From Treponema sp. (lineage in GTDB: Bacteria; Spirochaetota; Spirochaetia; Treponematales; Treponemataceae), in the NCBI GenBank assembly GCA_024687165.1, contig JAILEY010000085.1, positions 1-39,986 on the forward strand: a stretch of 39,986 bases of DNA. The letters are read 5' to 3'. Within the stretch, counting starts at the first letter, position 1, and the number at the start of each line of letters is the position of its first letter. The notes under the pieces were generated by a model. It saw only the letters and a program-made list of their open reading frames with translations, searched no databases and had not been told where the DNA came from. Positions 7,400 through 16,026 of this stretch are shown one piece after another. The position numbers were made by a program, and so were the translations under genes.

Positions 7400-8662
7400 A
7401 TGAAAATCAGCTTTAAATCTAAAAAAACAAAGATTACTGCCATTGCAGCGGGAATTACAGCACTTATTCTGACGTTAACAATCACTCTCTGCACAATCAA
7501 AAAAAATACTGCCAAAGTTGCTTTTTACGGAATTTCTGAAAAACAGATTCAGCTTCTTAAAGATAAATTAAACGAAAATACTTTTAAAAATAAAAAAATC
7601 CCATATTCTTTTACAGTTCTTAATTCTTCAAAAGACCTTGCGTCCCAAACAAAGGGATTTGATATGGTCATCACACCGATGGGAGCTGCGTCTAAAGAAT
7701 TTGTTTCACTTGTGCCTTCAAAAAATGCTTCAGAAATTTTTCTTGAGCCTTCAGTTATGGGAAAAACATCAATTTCAGTTGCAAATAAAGCCGGGAAATC
7801 TGCTGATGGAAAAATTACTCAGCTTCCATTTTATTTTGACGGATATGAAGCATTACTGAATTTAAAATCAACAGAAAAAACAAAGACAAAAAAAATCGAT
7901 TCGTGGAGAGACTTTGAGTCCTTTGCAAAAAAATCAAAAGATGACTGTCCTTCTCCAATTCTTTTTGCAGGCGGTGATTCAGATATTCTTCTTGGAACTC
8001 TTTCATGCTTAACAGAATCTTTTGCCGGCAGAGAAAAGCTTGAAAATTTTTCAAAGATGCTCGCAGGTTTTAAAGGCGACTACAATGAACTGATTAATGA
8101 AGAATACAATGACAGCACAAGCGCATTATATGAAGCACTTCACAGACTTGTTTCATGGAAGCAAGAAAAGCTTATGATAAATGAAACGATGAGACTTAAA
8201 GAAGCAGACATTCTTTCCTTCATGAAGCATCAGAATACAGCAATAGTGATTATAAATCTTTCACAGCACAGAAAAATTCCTGCAGACACAATTCAGCGAT
8301 TTAAAACGATTCCTGAATTTTCAAAAGAAACTCAACTCTATTTTCCAGGCAACCTTGAGATTACAAAAAGAGCCGTTGTTTCATCCGCATACTGCTTTAT
8401 TCCACTTTCAGATTCAAAATACGTAAAGCCGACTGCAGCTTATCTTGTGGACACTGCAGTTCAGGAAGACATTGCAAGAAAAACTGGACTTGCTCCTTCA
8501 CTTTCAGGCTGCAGAACTCCTGATATTCAGTCTGATGACCTAAGATACTGGATTGCGGCAAGTAGTGGTTCCGTTGCTCCTCTTGGAGACGCTGCTTTTA
8601 TCAGCGCAGAAAAGAAAGATCAGTTTGCGGAATGCATCAGAAACTTTATTCTTGCGAAATAA
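7400..8662 (+). CDS. Exported solute-binding-like protein
   Basis: 420 residues. A basic start and one hydrophobic helix (about residues 11-32, ending LTLTITLC) indicate a signal peptide or membrane anchor; the Cys could be a relaxed spirochaetal lipobox, but the residue before it is Leu, so lipidation is uncertain. The rest resembles extracellular solute-binding proteins of ABC importers: an early beta-strand VAFYGIS, then ITQLPFYFDGYEALLNL in the position where sugar-binding proteins have a P-F-x-x-D-G-x motif. No permease genes are adjacent, so the ligand is unknown. Divergent from thrS; its last 17 nt overlap the converging histidine kinase gene. Confidence 0.65.
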   Translation: MKISFKSKKTKITAIAAGITALILTLTITLCTIKKNTAKVAFYGISEKQIQLLKDKLNENTFKNKKIPYSFTVLNSSKDLASQTKGFDMVITPMGAASKEFVSLVPSKNASEIFLEPSVMGKTSISVANKAGKSADGKITQLPFYFDGYEALLNLKSTEKTKTKKIDSWRDFESFAKKSKDDCPSPILFAGGDSDILLGTLSCLTESFAGREKLENFSKMLAGFKGDYNELINEEYNDSTSALYEALHRLVSWKQEKLMINETMRLKEADILSFMKHQNTAIVIINLSQHRKIPADTIQRFKTIPEFSKETQLYFPGNLEITKRAVVSSAYCFIPLSDSKYVKPTAAYLVDTAVQEDIARKTGLAPSLSGCRTPDIQSDDLRYWIAASSGSVAPLGDAAFISAEKKDQFAECIRNFILAK

Positions 8663-10829
8663 TTAAACCTGATTCTTTCATCTTTGTAATACAGTTTTTA
8701 TAATGATCCATCATGGCCTGGTGCTGTTTTTTTGCAGTATCCAGGTCACATTTTTTTACAAGAAGTTCCTGCTGGCGGAATTGTTCAGCAAGAGACGAAA
8801 GTCCTACAGTTCCGGTTGTTCCCTTTAAGCTGTGAAGAATCTGTCTGTATTTTTCCCATTCACATTCTTCAAAATAATCCTGAAGTTCAGCAAGATGGTT
8901 ATTCGAACTGTATTCACAGAGAATTGCAATACAAAGCTGTTCATCATCATCACTAAATCCGAGCGCCGTTTCATAATTAAACTCAGGAAGGAATTTTCTA
9001 AGCTTAAGAATTTTTTCTCCACACGGAAGCGACTCATCATTTTGAATGAATACTTTTCCTTCAGGCAGATACTGCAGGAACATTTTTTCAAGGCTTTGTC
9101 CGTCCAAAGGTTTTGAAATGTAATCGTTAAAGCCGGCCTTTATGTATTCATCACGAACGCCGCTTAATGCATTTGCAGTAAGCATGATAACCGGAGTGTC
9201 ATTATTCGGAGTGTCCATCTGATGAAGTCGGGTAAGAGTTTCTATTCCGTCCATCTCAGGCATCATGTGGTCCATGAAAATAATGTCATATTTTTTTTCA
9301 GCAGCTTTTTCAAGACATTTTGCACCGCTGTCCGCAAAATCAAATTTCATTTTTGTTTCTTTAAGAAGATTTTCAAAAACGATAAGATTCATTTCAACAT
9401 CATCAACAGCAAGAACTTCAACATCCGGAGCTTCAAATGACTGATGGTAAATCTTATATTCCTGTTTCTTCTTGCGGATAAAGCTTACGTCGCCTACAGG
9501 TGCATGATCCCACACAGTCTGAGTTACAATAAGCGTAAATTCTGATCCAACACCATATTCTGATTCAACTTTGATTGTTCCGCCCATAAGTTCGGCAAGC
9601 TGTTTTGAAATGCTCAACCCAAGACCAGTACCTTCAACATTGCGGTTTTTTGTAAGCTCAAGACGTTCAAATTTTTTAAAGATTTTATCCAGACCTTCAG
9701 CTTTAATTCCCATTCCGGTGTCTTTAACGCTGAAATAAAATTTGTAAATATCTTCATCAATTTTTGTTCCGCTGATTGAAAAATCAACACGACCTTTTTC
9801 CGTATACTTGACGGCGTTTGTAAGCATATTAACGATAATCTGTCTCATGCGTGTATTGTCTCCGCGAATTCCAGACGGAAGATTTTTTTCGCAGTAAATG
9901 CTTCCAACAAGACCCTTCTTTTCAAGTCGACCGGAAACAAGTCCATAACAGTCAGAAATAAGTTCAGAAAGCTTATATTCAACAGGAACAATTTCAAGCT
10001 TTCCGGATTCAATTTTTGAAATATCCAGAACATCGTTGATGATTGCAAGAAGTGCCCGGCTTGAATTTTGTGCAGCCTGCGCATACTCAAGAATTTTTTT
10101 ATCTTTTGATTCGCGGAGAATCATTTCATTCATACCGATAATTGCATTTGTCGGCGTTCGAATTTCGTGGCTCATGTTTGAAAGGAATTCACTCTTTGCC
10201 CGGTTTGCACTTTCCGCACTTTTTTCAGAAGCCTTCAGCTGTTCAAACTGATTTTTAACAATCCTGATTGCATTAAGATAAATTGCCTTTTGAATCCTGT
10301 TAATGGAACCAAGCATAATACCTATGATGGTCATAGACTGAATTACATCAACAAGATAATCAAGCTCCGAAGTTTTTGATACATATTCCGGATGGAGATA
10401 TGAAAAAACAAAAAGTCCTATTGAAGACAAAATCTGAAGCGAAAGAATTACAGCACAGGTTTTTCCTTCAACAAGAATAAACGTATAAATAAGACCTGCC
10501 GTATACCAGATAGGCATTCCACTATGGATTCCGCCGCCATTCAAAAACATAACCGGAAAAATGATAAAGGTAATTACACAGTCCAGAACAAGAGATGCAA
10601 GTTTAACTTTATTTTTCCAGTTTGCAATATAAAAACAAATTACAATGATTATTTCAGCAACCGCAATAGAAATATTCTGAAGAATCATTATTCCTGCAAC
10701 CATGGCAATAATCATGGAAACAAAAGCAGCTATAAATCCTGAAACGGCAAGAATGTTAAAGAAAACAACATTCATGTTTCGTTCAGAAGAGAAAATATAT
10801 TTTTTCAAATCATCAAGATTATACTTCAT
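8646..10829 (-). CDS. Membrane hybrid histidine kinase (HisKA-HATPase-REC-Hpt)
   Basis: 727 residues. About six hydrophobic helices fill residues 20-180. HisKA follows with the phospho-acceptor His221 in NMSHEIRTPTNAIIG (Thr replaces the usual Leu after Pro). The ATPase domain has an N-box (NMLTNAVKYT, ~334), DTGMGI and GTGLGLSI. A receiver domain carries VDD (~475) and Asp520 in FMDHMMPEMDG. A C-terminal Hpt domain carries His666 in HSLKGTTGTVG. It is thus a complete internal phosphorelay that must pass phosphate to another receiver. The gene starts immediately after the stop of the HD-GYP-REC gene (TAAATG), so that protein's receiver is the obvious partner (inference). Convergent 17-nt overlap with the upstream-strand gene. 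Confidence 0.93.
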   Translation of the reverse strand: MKYNLDDLKKYIFSSERNMNVVFFNILAVSGFIAAFVSMIIAMVAGIMILQNISIAVAEIIIVICFYIANWKNKVKLASLVLDCVITFIIFPVMFLNGGGIHSGMPIWYTAGLIYTFILVEGKTCAVILSLQILSSIGLFVFSYLHPEYVSKTSELDYLVDVIQSMTIIGIMLGSINRIQKAIYLNAIRIVKNQFEQLKASEKSAESANRAKSEFLSNMSHEIRTPTNAIIGMNEMILRESKDKKILEYAQAAQNSSRALLAIINDVLDISKIESGKLEIVPVEYKLSELISDCYGLVSGRLEKKGLVGSIYCEKNLPSGIRGDNTRMRQIIVNMLTNAVKYTEKGRVDFSISGTKIDEDIYKFYFSVKDTGMGIKAEGLDKIFKKFERLELTKNRNVEGTGLGLSISKQLAELMGGTIKVESEYGVGSEFTLIVTQTVWDHAPVGDVSFIRKKKQEYKIYHQSFEAPDVEVLAVDDVEMNLIVFENLLKETKMKFDFADSGAKCLEKAAEKKYDIIFMDHMMPEMDGIETLTRLHQMDTPNNDTPVIMLTANALSGVRDEYIKAGFNDYISKPLDGQSLEKMFLQYLPEGKVFIQNDESLPCGEKILKLRKFLPEFNYETALGFSDDDEQLCIAILCEYSSNNHLAELQDYFEECEWEKYRQILHSLKGTTGTVGLSSLAEQFRQQELLVKKCDLDTAKKQHQAMMDHYKNCITKMKESGLIISQE

Positions 10830-11918
10830 TTAGAATTTACCTCTCTGAAGGAAAACATTTCTGATGGCTTCATTAAGCTCCTGACTGAGAAATGGCTTGA
10901 TGAGATAATAATTTACACCACAGGCTCTGGCACGAACAATTGTATCCACATCCTTGTCTACAGTTACAAAGATTACAGGAACGTCTTTTATCTTTTTTAA
11001 TTTTGCAAAAGTTTCAAAACCGTTCATATCCGGCATTTCAATATCCAGCAGCACAAGATCGAAATTTTCATTTTCAAGATATTTAAGACCTTCAGTTCCA
11101 GATGAAGCAGTTTCTACAATATAATCCGGATTTTTTTTGAGCATGTAAGAAGTAACTTTAAGACAGATTGCATCATCATCGATTACAAGAATTTTTCTGA
11201 TCGGTGAATATTTTGGACGCATTTTAAAATCAACATCCTCTTCAATCATCTCCAGCATCACCGAAGCAATTTCAGGATCAAACTGTCTTCCTTTTTCCTG
11301 CAGGATTTTTTCTTTAATAAACTCCTGTGGAATATCTTTTCTGAATCTTCTATCAGATGACATGGCATCGTATGAATCAGCAACACAAATAATTCTTGCA
11401 TACTCAGGAATCTGCTCTCCCTTAAGGCCGATTGGATATCCTTCTCCATCATACCGCTCATGATGATATTTTACGGCATCTTCAATATTTTTATTTTCTG
11501 AAACTCCCTGAACGATGCTATACCCGATCATTGAGTGAAGTTTTATGCTGTCGAATTCACGCTCTGACAAATCACCATCGCTTTTTAAAATTTCATCCGG
11601 CACACGGATTTTTCCAATATCATGAAGAAGCGCTGCAAAATAAATTTCCTTCTGTTCCATCTCAGACTTTCCAAGACGGCGGGCAATTTCTTTTGCATAA
11701 TCTGCAACACGAGCAGAATGACCTTCATTATAAAAATCATTTGCATCAATTGCTGAAGTAAGGGCATGAATAATATTATCTTTCATTGCATCCAGTTTAA
11801 AATTTACATCGTTTGAAATTTTATTTTTCAATTTCAGCATTATAAAAAAAACTGAAATAACTGCAAAAAGAGAAATCAAAACTGAATACAATGCAAGAAT
11901 TCTATTCATAAAAAGCAC
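10830..11918 (-). CDS. Membrane-tethered HD-GYP phosphodiesterase with C-terminal receiver
   Basis: 362 residues. One N-terminal helix (about 6-28) is followed by an HD-GYP domain (HD at 99-100 in LLHDIGKI, GYP at 160-162 in ERYDGEGYP), the class that hydrolyses cyclic di-GMP. A receiver domain starts at ~242 (ILVIDDD) with acceptor Asp292 in LLDIEMPDMNG and Lys in LIKPF. The receiver at the C-terminus rather than the N-terminus is less usual. The GTG start at 11918 has AGGG 5 nt upstream; an ATG at 11909 is an alternative without a ribosome binding site. It lies 2 nt after the phosphatase stop and directly before the hybrid kinase. Confidence 0.92.
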   Translation of the reverse strand: MLFMNRILALYSVLISLFAVISVFFIMLKLKNKISNDVNFKLDAMKDNIIHALTSAIDANDFYNEGHSARVADYAKEIARRLGKSEMEQKEIYFAALLHDIGKIRVPDEILKSDGDLSEREFDSIKLHSMIGYSIVQGVSENKNIEDAVKYHHERYDGEGYPIGLKGEQIPEYARIICVADSYDAMSSDRRFRKDIPQEFIKEKILQEKGRQFDPEIASVMLEMIEEDVDFKMRPKYSPIRKILVIDDDAICLKVTSYMLKKNPDYIVETASSGTEGLKYLENENFDLVLLDIEMPDMNGFETFAKLKKIKDVPVIFVTVDKDVDTIVRARACGVNYYLIKPFLSQELNEAIRNVFLQRGKF

Positions 11919-11920
11919 TT

Positions 11921-12574
11921 TTACCCTAAAATAAACTTCTCCACATCGCGAGGTGTTTTAAGAACATAATCTGCACCACACTCTTCGAATTCTTTTCTGC
12001 TTCCAAATCCCCAGAGGATTCCAGCAGCTTTAAATCCCATTTGATGTGCTCCGTTAACATCAAAATGCCTGTCTCCAATCATAAGGCACTGATGTTTTTT
12101 TTCTTCATCAATTCCGTTATTTTCAAAAACAAAATTTATAACATCGATTTTGTTGACTCTGTTCTGTTCTTCAAGATCTGCGCCGCCTACAAAATCAAAA
12201 AGATGAAGCATGTTTTTTCTTTCAAGAATCTGTTTTGCATAAAGCTGAGGTTTGCTTGTTGCAACAAAAATCTTTTTTCCTGCGCATCTGAGTTTTTCAA
12301 TCAGTTCAACAACGCCGTCATAAACTCTTGCTTCAAACATTCCGTCTTTTTCGTAATATTCTCTGTATACATTTATGGCGTTTGTAATTTCTGACTTAGG
12401 CAGCTTAAAGGTATTTGCAAAGCTGTCTTTAAGCGGAGGCCCGATCATCGTGTTGTACACTGCTTTATCGATGTTGAGTTTGTAATGTTCCACGACATGA
12501 TCAAAAGAATGAAACACACCCTCAGAGGTATCCATCAATGTTCCGTCAAAATCAAACAAAATATACTGAAACAT
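11921..12574 (-). CDS. HAD-family phosphatase (phosphoglycolate phosphatase-like)
   Basis: 217 residues of HAD-superfamily subfamily I. Motif I DFDGTLMD (residues 8-15) holds the nucleophile and acid Asp; motif II is in IFVATSKP; the conserved Lys is in the cap-side stretch; motif IV is MIGDRHFDV. The helical cap inserted after motif I is typical of Gph/PgmB-like enzymes. The substrate cannot be read from sequence: 2-phosphoglycolate, a sugar phosphate or pyrophosphate are all possible. The gene is 10 nt after the aminopeptidase stop, in the same minus-strand operon. Confidence 0.88.
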   Translation of the reverse strand: MFQYILFDFDGTLMDTSEGVFHSFDHVVEHYKLNIDKAVYNTMIGPPLKDSFANTFKLPKSEITNAINVYREYYEKDGMFEARVYDGVVELIEKLRCAGKKIFVATSKPQLYAKQILERKNMLHLFDFVGGADLEEQNRVNKIDVINFVFENNGIDEEKKHQCLMIGDRHFDVNGAHQMGFKAAGILWGFGSRKEFEECGADYVLKTPRDVEKFILG

Positions 12575-12584
12575 TTTACCAGCC

Positions 12585-13934
12585 CTAAATCTTCAGGAAT
12601 GCTTTGTAAGCATTGTAAGCCTGCACAATATCATCACAGTTCGTAATTTCCCATGGTGCATGCATGCTCATTACTGCAACACCGGCATCAATCACCTGCA
12701 TTCCATATTTTGAAGCAAGGTACGCAATTGTTCCTCCGCCACCCTGATCTACTTTTCCAAGTTCAGCCATCTGGAATTTAACATCGGCTTTATCCATTGC
12801 ATTTCTTACAACGGCAACAAATTCTGCAGCTGTATCATTAGCCCCGGATTTTCCTCGTGAACCTGTATATTTCTGATAAACGATTCCGCCTCCAAGGAAA
12901 GAAGAATTGTCCCTATCAAAAAGACCTGCGTTCATAGGATCGTATGCTGAATTTACATCACTTGAAAGCATCGAGCTGTTTGCCATTGCACGCTTAACTT
13001 TAAGCTCAGAATATTCACCAAGGCGACTTACAATTTCTGAAACACAGTTTTCAAAAAAGTGAGAACCCATACCTGTTGCACCAACGCTTCCAATTTCTTC
13101 TTTATCAACACAAACGCAGCATCGTGTTTTCTTTAAATCTTTTCCGCTTTCATCAAGCATCGCACGGAAAGAAGTAAAAGCGCATGAGCGGTCATCCTGG
13201 CCGTAACCAAGAATCATAGATTTATCAAAACCAAGCCAGCGCGATTTTCCTGCAGGAACAACTTCAATTTCTGCAGACATAAAATCGTCTTCTTCAAAAT
13301 TATATTTTTCTTTCAGGATTTTAAGAATATTCTTTTTTGCAGTATCTTTTTCTTTTTCATCAGCTTTATCATTTTTATCTGAAGAAACTGTTTCACTGCC
13401 GACTATAAGATCAAGATTTTCCCCAGGAATAAATTCTTTTGCATTCTGTTCGTACTGCTTTTGTGCAAGATGCGGAAGAATATCAGAAATACAGAAAACA
13501 GAATCATCTTCTTTTTCACCGACTGAAATTTTAATTGTCGTTCCATCTTTAAGACATACAACTCCATGAAGAGCAAGAGGAATCGTTACCCACTGATATT
13601 TTTTTATTCCGCCGTAGTAATGCGTATTCAGATAAACTATAAAATCTTTTTCGTACAGAGGATTCTGTTTTACATCAAGACGTGGAGAATCAATATGAGC
13701 ACCAAGAATGTTCATTCCTTTTTCAATTGGTTCAGAACCGATTTCAAAAAGAGCAATTGCCTTATTCATTTTTACTGAATAAACTTTGTCGCCGGCCTTG
13801 AGCTTTTCAACAGACTCAATATTTTTGTAGCCGTTTTTTTCTGCCTCGCGAACAATGATTTCAACACATTCACGTTCAGTCTTTCCGTTGTCCAGAAAAA
13901 CTCTATATTCATTTAAAAGTTCATTATTTTCCAT
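12585..13934 (-). CDS. M18-family zinc aminopeptidase
   Basis: 449 residues from the chosen ATG. Matches peptidase family M18 (aspartyl aminopeptidase/ApeA type): GAHIDSPRLD contains the metal-binding H-x-D, YGGIKKYQW is the family's conserved stretch, GYGQDDR supplies the bridging Asp, and DKEEIGSVGATG carries the catalytic Glu pair; MSMHAPWE near the C-terminus holds the last His ligand. It removes N-terminal residues from peptides in the cytoplasm. An ATG at 13958 would add eight residues, but a promoter with its -10 box at 13942-13947 lies inside that extension, so 13934 is preferred. First gene of a four-gene operon. Confidence 0.9.
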   Translation of the reverse strand: MENNELLNEYRVFLDNGKTERECVEIIVREAEKNGYKNIESVEKLKAGDKVYSVKMNKAIALFEIGSEPIEKGMNILGAHIDSPRLDVKQNPLYEKDFIVYLNTHYYGGIKKYQWVTIPLALHGVVCLKDGTTIKISVGEKEDDSVFCISDILPHLAQKQYEQNAKEFIPGENLDLIVGSETVSSDKNDKADEKEKDTAKKNILKILKEKYNFEEDDFMSAEIEVVPAGKSRWLGFDKSMILGYGQDDRSCAFTSFRAMLDESGKDLKKTRCCVCVDKEEIGSVGATGMGSHFFENCVSEIVSRLGEYSELKVKRAMANSSMLSSDVNSAYDPMNAGLFDRDNSSFLGGGIVYQKYTGSRGKSGANDTAAEFVAVVRNAMDKADVKFQMAELGKVDQGGGGTIAYLASKYGMQVIDAGVAVMSMHAPWEITNCDDIVQAYNAYKAFLKI

Positions 13935-13941
13935 ATTATAT

Positions 13942-13970
13942 ATTTTATATAGATTCATTCAAAAATTCAA
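13942..13970 (-). promoter_or_regulatory. Promoter predicting a leaderless mRNA (M18 operon)
   Basis: On the minus strand TTGAAT (13970-13965), a 17-nt spacer and TAAAAT (13947-13942) leave 7 nt before the ATG at 13934. No ribosome binding site is visible, fitting a leaderless transcript. Confidence 0.55.
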
Positions 13971-14016
13971 AGTATTCTTCATATTAAAGTAGATAATCTG
14001 TTTTTTTTAGTTTAAG

Positions 14017-15957
14017 ATGTTAAGCATGATTCAGAAGAAAAAACGTATTGCACTTTTTATCGATTATGTAGAATCAGAATATGCCCAGCGTCTCATAGAA
14101 GGAGCGGGTGATTATCTTTCAAAAAACGACGGTGAACTGATTGTTTTTACTGCAGGAACACTAAACACGCCTGCTTCAGATCATAATTATCAGCGTCTTG
14201 CCGTTGCCTCGTTAATTACTCCGCAGAATATTGACGGAATTATTTTTATCACCGGACCACAGATTTTAAATGTTTCCTACGATTATCTTGAATCATATCT
14301 GAAATCTTTTGCACCGATTCCTGTTGTTTCAGTCGGATGTAAACTTGGGGATTTTCCATACGTTTCTTCAGACTGCAGGGAAAGCATGACGGAGCTGATT
14401 GAGCATCTTATCATCAAACACAATAGAAAAAACATTGCACTGCTGACCGGGAACGTAAACTCAAGGGACATTATTGAACGAACACAAATATACAAAGAGG
14501 TTCTTGAAAAACACAATCTTTCATGGAAAAACAAAATAATTAACTGCGAAGAGCTTGTATACGGCCCTGCAATCAATCATCTTGAAAAATATTTTGAAAA
14601 AAACACAAAAATCAAATTTGATGCAATAATCTGTTTGAACGATGAAATTGCAACTGCCTGTATTCATTTTTTCTCACAGAAAGGAATTAAAATCCCGGAG
14701 AAAGTACTTATTACAGGCTTTGACGACGAAACAAGAGATTCAATCATTTATCCGGCGCTTACTTCAATTAATCAGAATATTTTTAATCAGGGATATGAAG
14801 CGGCAAAAATCATTCTTGAAACAATTAACGGAACAAAAAAGCATACACACAAAATTATAAAATCCCATGTTGCATACAGACAATCGTGCGGATGCCTCCC
14901 GGAAAATTACAAAATCGGCACATACATGGATTCAAACGGCAAAATCCATAATTCCAAACTGAAGGATATCGGTACTTTTGAAACTTCCAGATGGTTCAAC
15001 AACAGAAACAGCTTCGTTGCAATCAGCCACATGTATTCAAACCTTCAGTTAAACAAAACCCTCCCTCAATTTTCTAAAATTGCCAATGATTATCTTAAAG
15101 GCTTTGGATTAAAAAGAGCCTGTGTAATTCTTTTTGAAACGCCAAAGGAAACTGATAAATTTGAATATTTTATAATGCCCAAAAATGCATATGTTTACTG
15201 TGCCTTTGATACAGAACGAAATGTTGAAACATACTGCAAAAAAAGAAAAATTTCTTTAAATCCGAATGAACAGCTTATGCCGAAAGAGCTGAATGAAAGA
15301 CTTCACATGGCTCACACCGTAACTCTTTTCAGCGGCTCAAAAATCTTCGGCTACATTCTCTACGAACCTGGTATTTTCGATTCAGCAGTTTATGAAATTG
15401 CTTTTAAAATGCTTTCTGCAGCAATTATCAATTCTTACAACCTGACTCTAGCAAAAGAAGAAGCAATAACCGCAAAATTGATTTCTGTAACGGATGAGCT
15501 TACAGGACTTATGAACCGACGCGGACTTCTGCAGTTTGGAAAAGAAGAAATTGAAAAATGCGTAAAAGCTAAAAAAGACGGCCTCATTCTCTTTGGTGAT
15601 ATTGACGGCCTCAAAAAAATCAACGATACCTTCGGCCATGATGCAGGTGACAGAGCGATAAAAGCAGAGGCTGAACTTCTAAAAAGCGTTTTCTGCCACA
15701 AAGAAATTGTCGGTCGTCTTGGAGGAGATGAATTTGCAGTAATTGCCCCAAAAATGACACAGGCAAAATATAAATCAGTGCGTCAGGAACTGGATAAACT
15801 GTGTGACTTCTACAACAATACCTCAAAAGAATGTTTTACTCTTTCCATAAGTATCGGTTGTGCCGAATTTAATGCAAAAAATAGCGACATAAACAACATT
15901 CTCTCGCACGCAGACGAAGAGCTTTACAAGGAAAAACAGAAAAAGCATTCAAAATAA
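14017..15957 (+). CDS. Diguanylate cyclase with LacI-type ligand-binding sensor
   Basis: 646 residues. Residues ~10-285 match the type I periplasmic-binding-protein fold as found in LacI-family repressors: KRIALFIDYV, a GIIFITGP strand, DAIICLNDEIA, then ITGFDDETRDSIIYPALTSI. There is neither a helix-turn-helix nor a signal peptide, so it should sense a small molecule inside the cell. A middle linker (~300-480) precedes a GGDEF domain: DELTGLMNRRG and GGDEF at 569-573, an intact active site for making cyclic di-GMP. The RxxD inhibitory site is absent. ATG 14026 is an alternative start; neither has a clear ribosome binding site. Divergent from the M18 operon. Confidence 0.9.
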   Translation: MLSMIQKKKRIALFIDYVESEYAQRLIEGAGDYLSKNDGELIVFTAGTLNTPASDHNYQRLAVASLITPQNIDGIIFITGPQILNVSYDYLESYLKSFAPIPVVSVGCKLGDFPYVSSDCRESMTELIEHLIIKHNRKNIALLTGNVNSRDIIERTQIYKEVLEKHNLSWKNKIINCEELVYGPAINHLEKYFEKNTKIKFDAIICLNDEIATACIHFFSQKGIKIPEKVLITGFDDETRDSIIYPALTSINQNIFNQGYEAAKIILETINGTKKHTHKIIKSHVAYRQSCGCLPENYKIGTYMDSNGKIHNSKLKDIGTFETSRWFNNRNSFVAISHMYSNLQLNKTLPQFSKIANDYLKGFGLKRACVILFETPKETDKFEYFIMPKNAYVYCAFDTERNVETYCKKRKISLNPNEQLMPKELNERLHMAHTVTLFSGSKIFGYILYEPGIFDSAVYEIAFKMLSAAIINSYNLTLAKEEAITAKLISVTDELTGLMNRRGLLQFGKEEIEKCVKAKKDGLILFGDIDGLKKINDTFGHDAGDRAIKAEAELLKSVFCHKEIVGRLGGDEFAVIAPKMTQAKYKSVRQELDKLCDFYNNTSKECFTLSISIGCAEFNAKNSDINNILSHADEELYKEKQKKHSK

Positions 15958-15991
15958 ATTTCAGCAGAAAGTTTCCCGCTTAGTTTTTTCT

Positions 15992-16020
15992 TTGATTTTT
16001 TGCAATTTTTTCTATATTAT
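15992..16020 (+). promoter_or_regulatory. Promoter predicting a leaderless mRNA (ptsI)
   Basis: TTGATT (15992-15997), a 17-nt spacer and TATTAT (16015-16020) leave 6 nt before the ATG at 16027. No Shine-Dalgarno sequence is visible. Confidence 0.6.
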
Positions 16021-16026
16021 AGAAGA

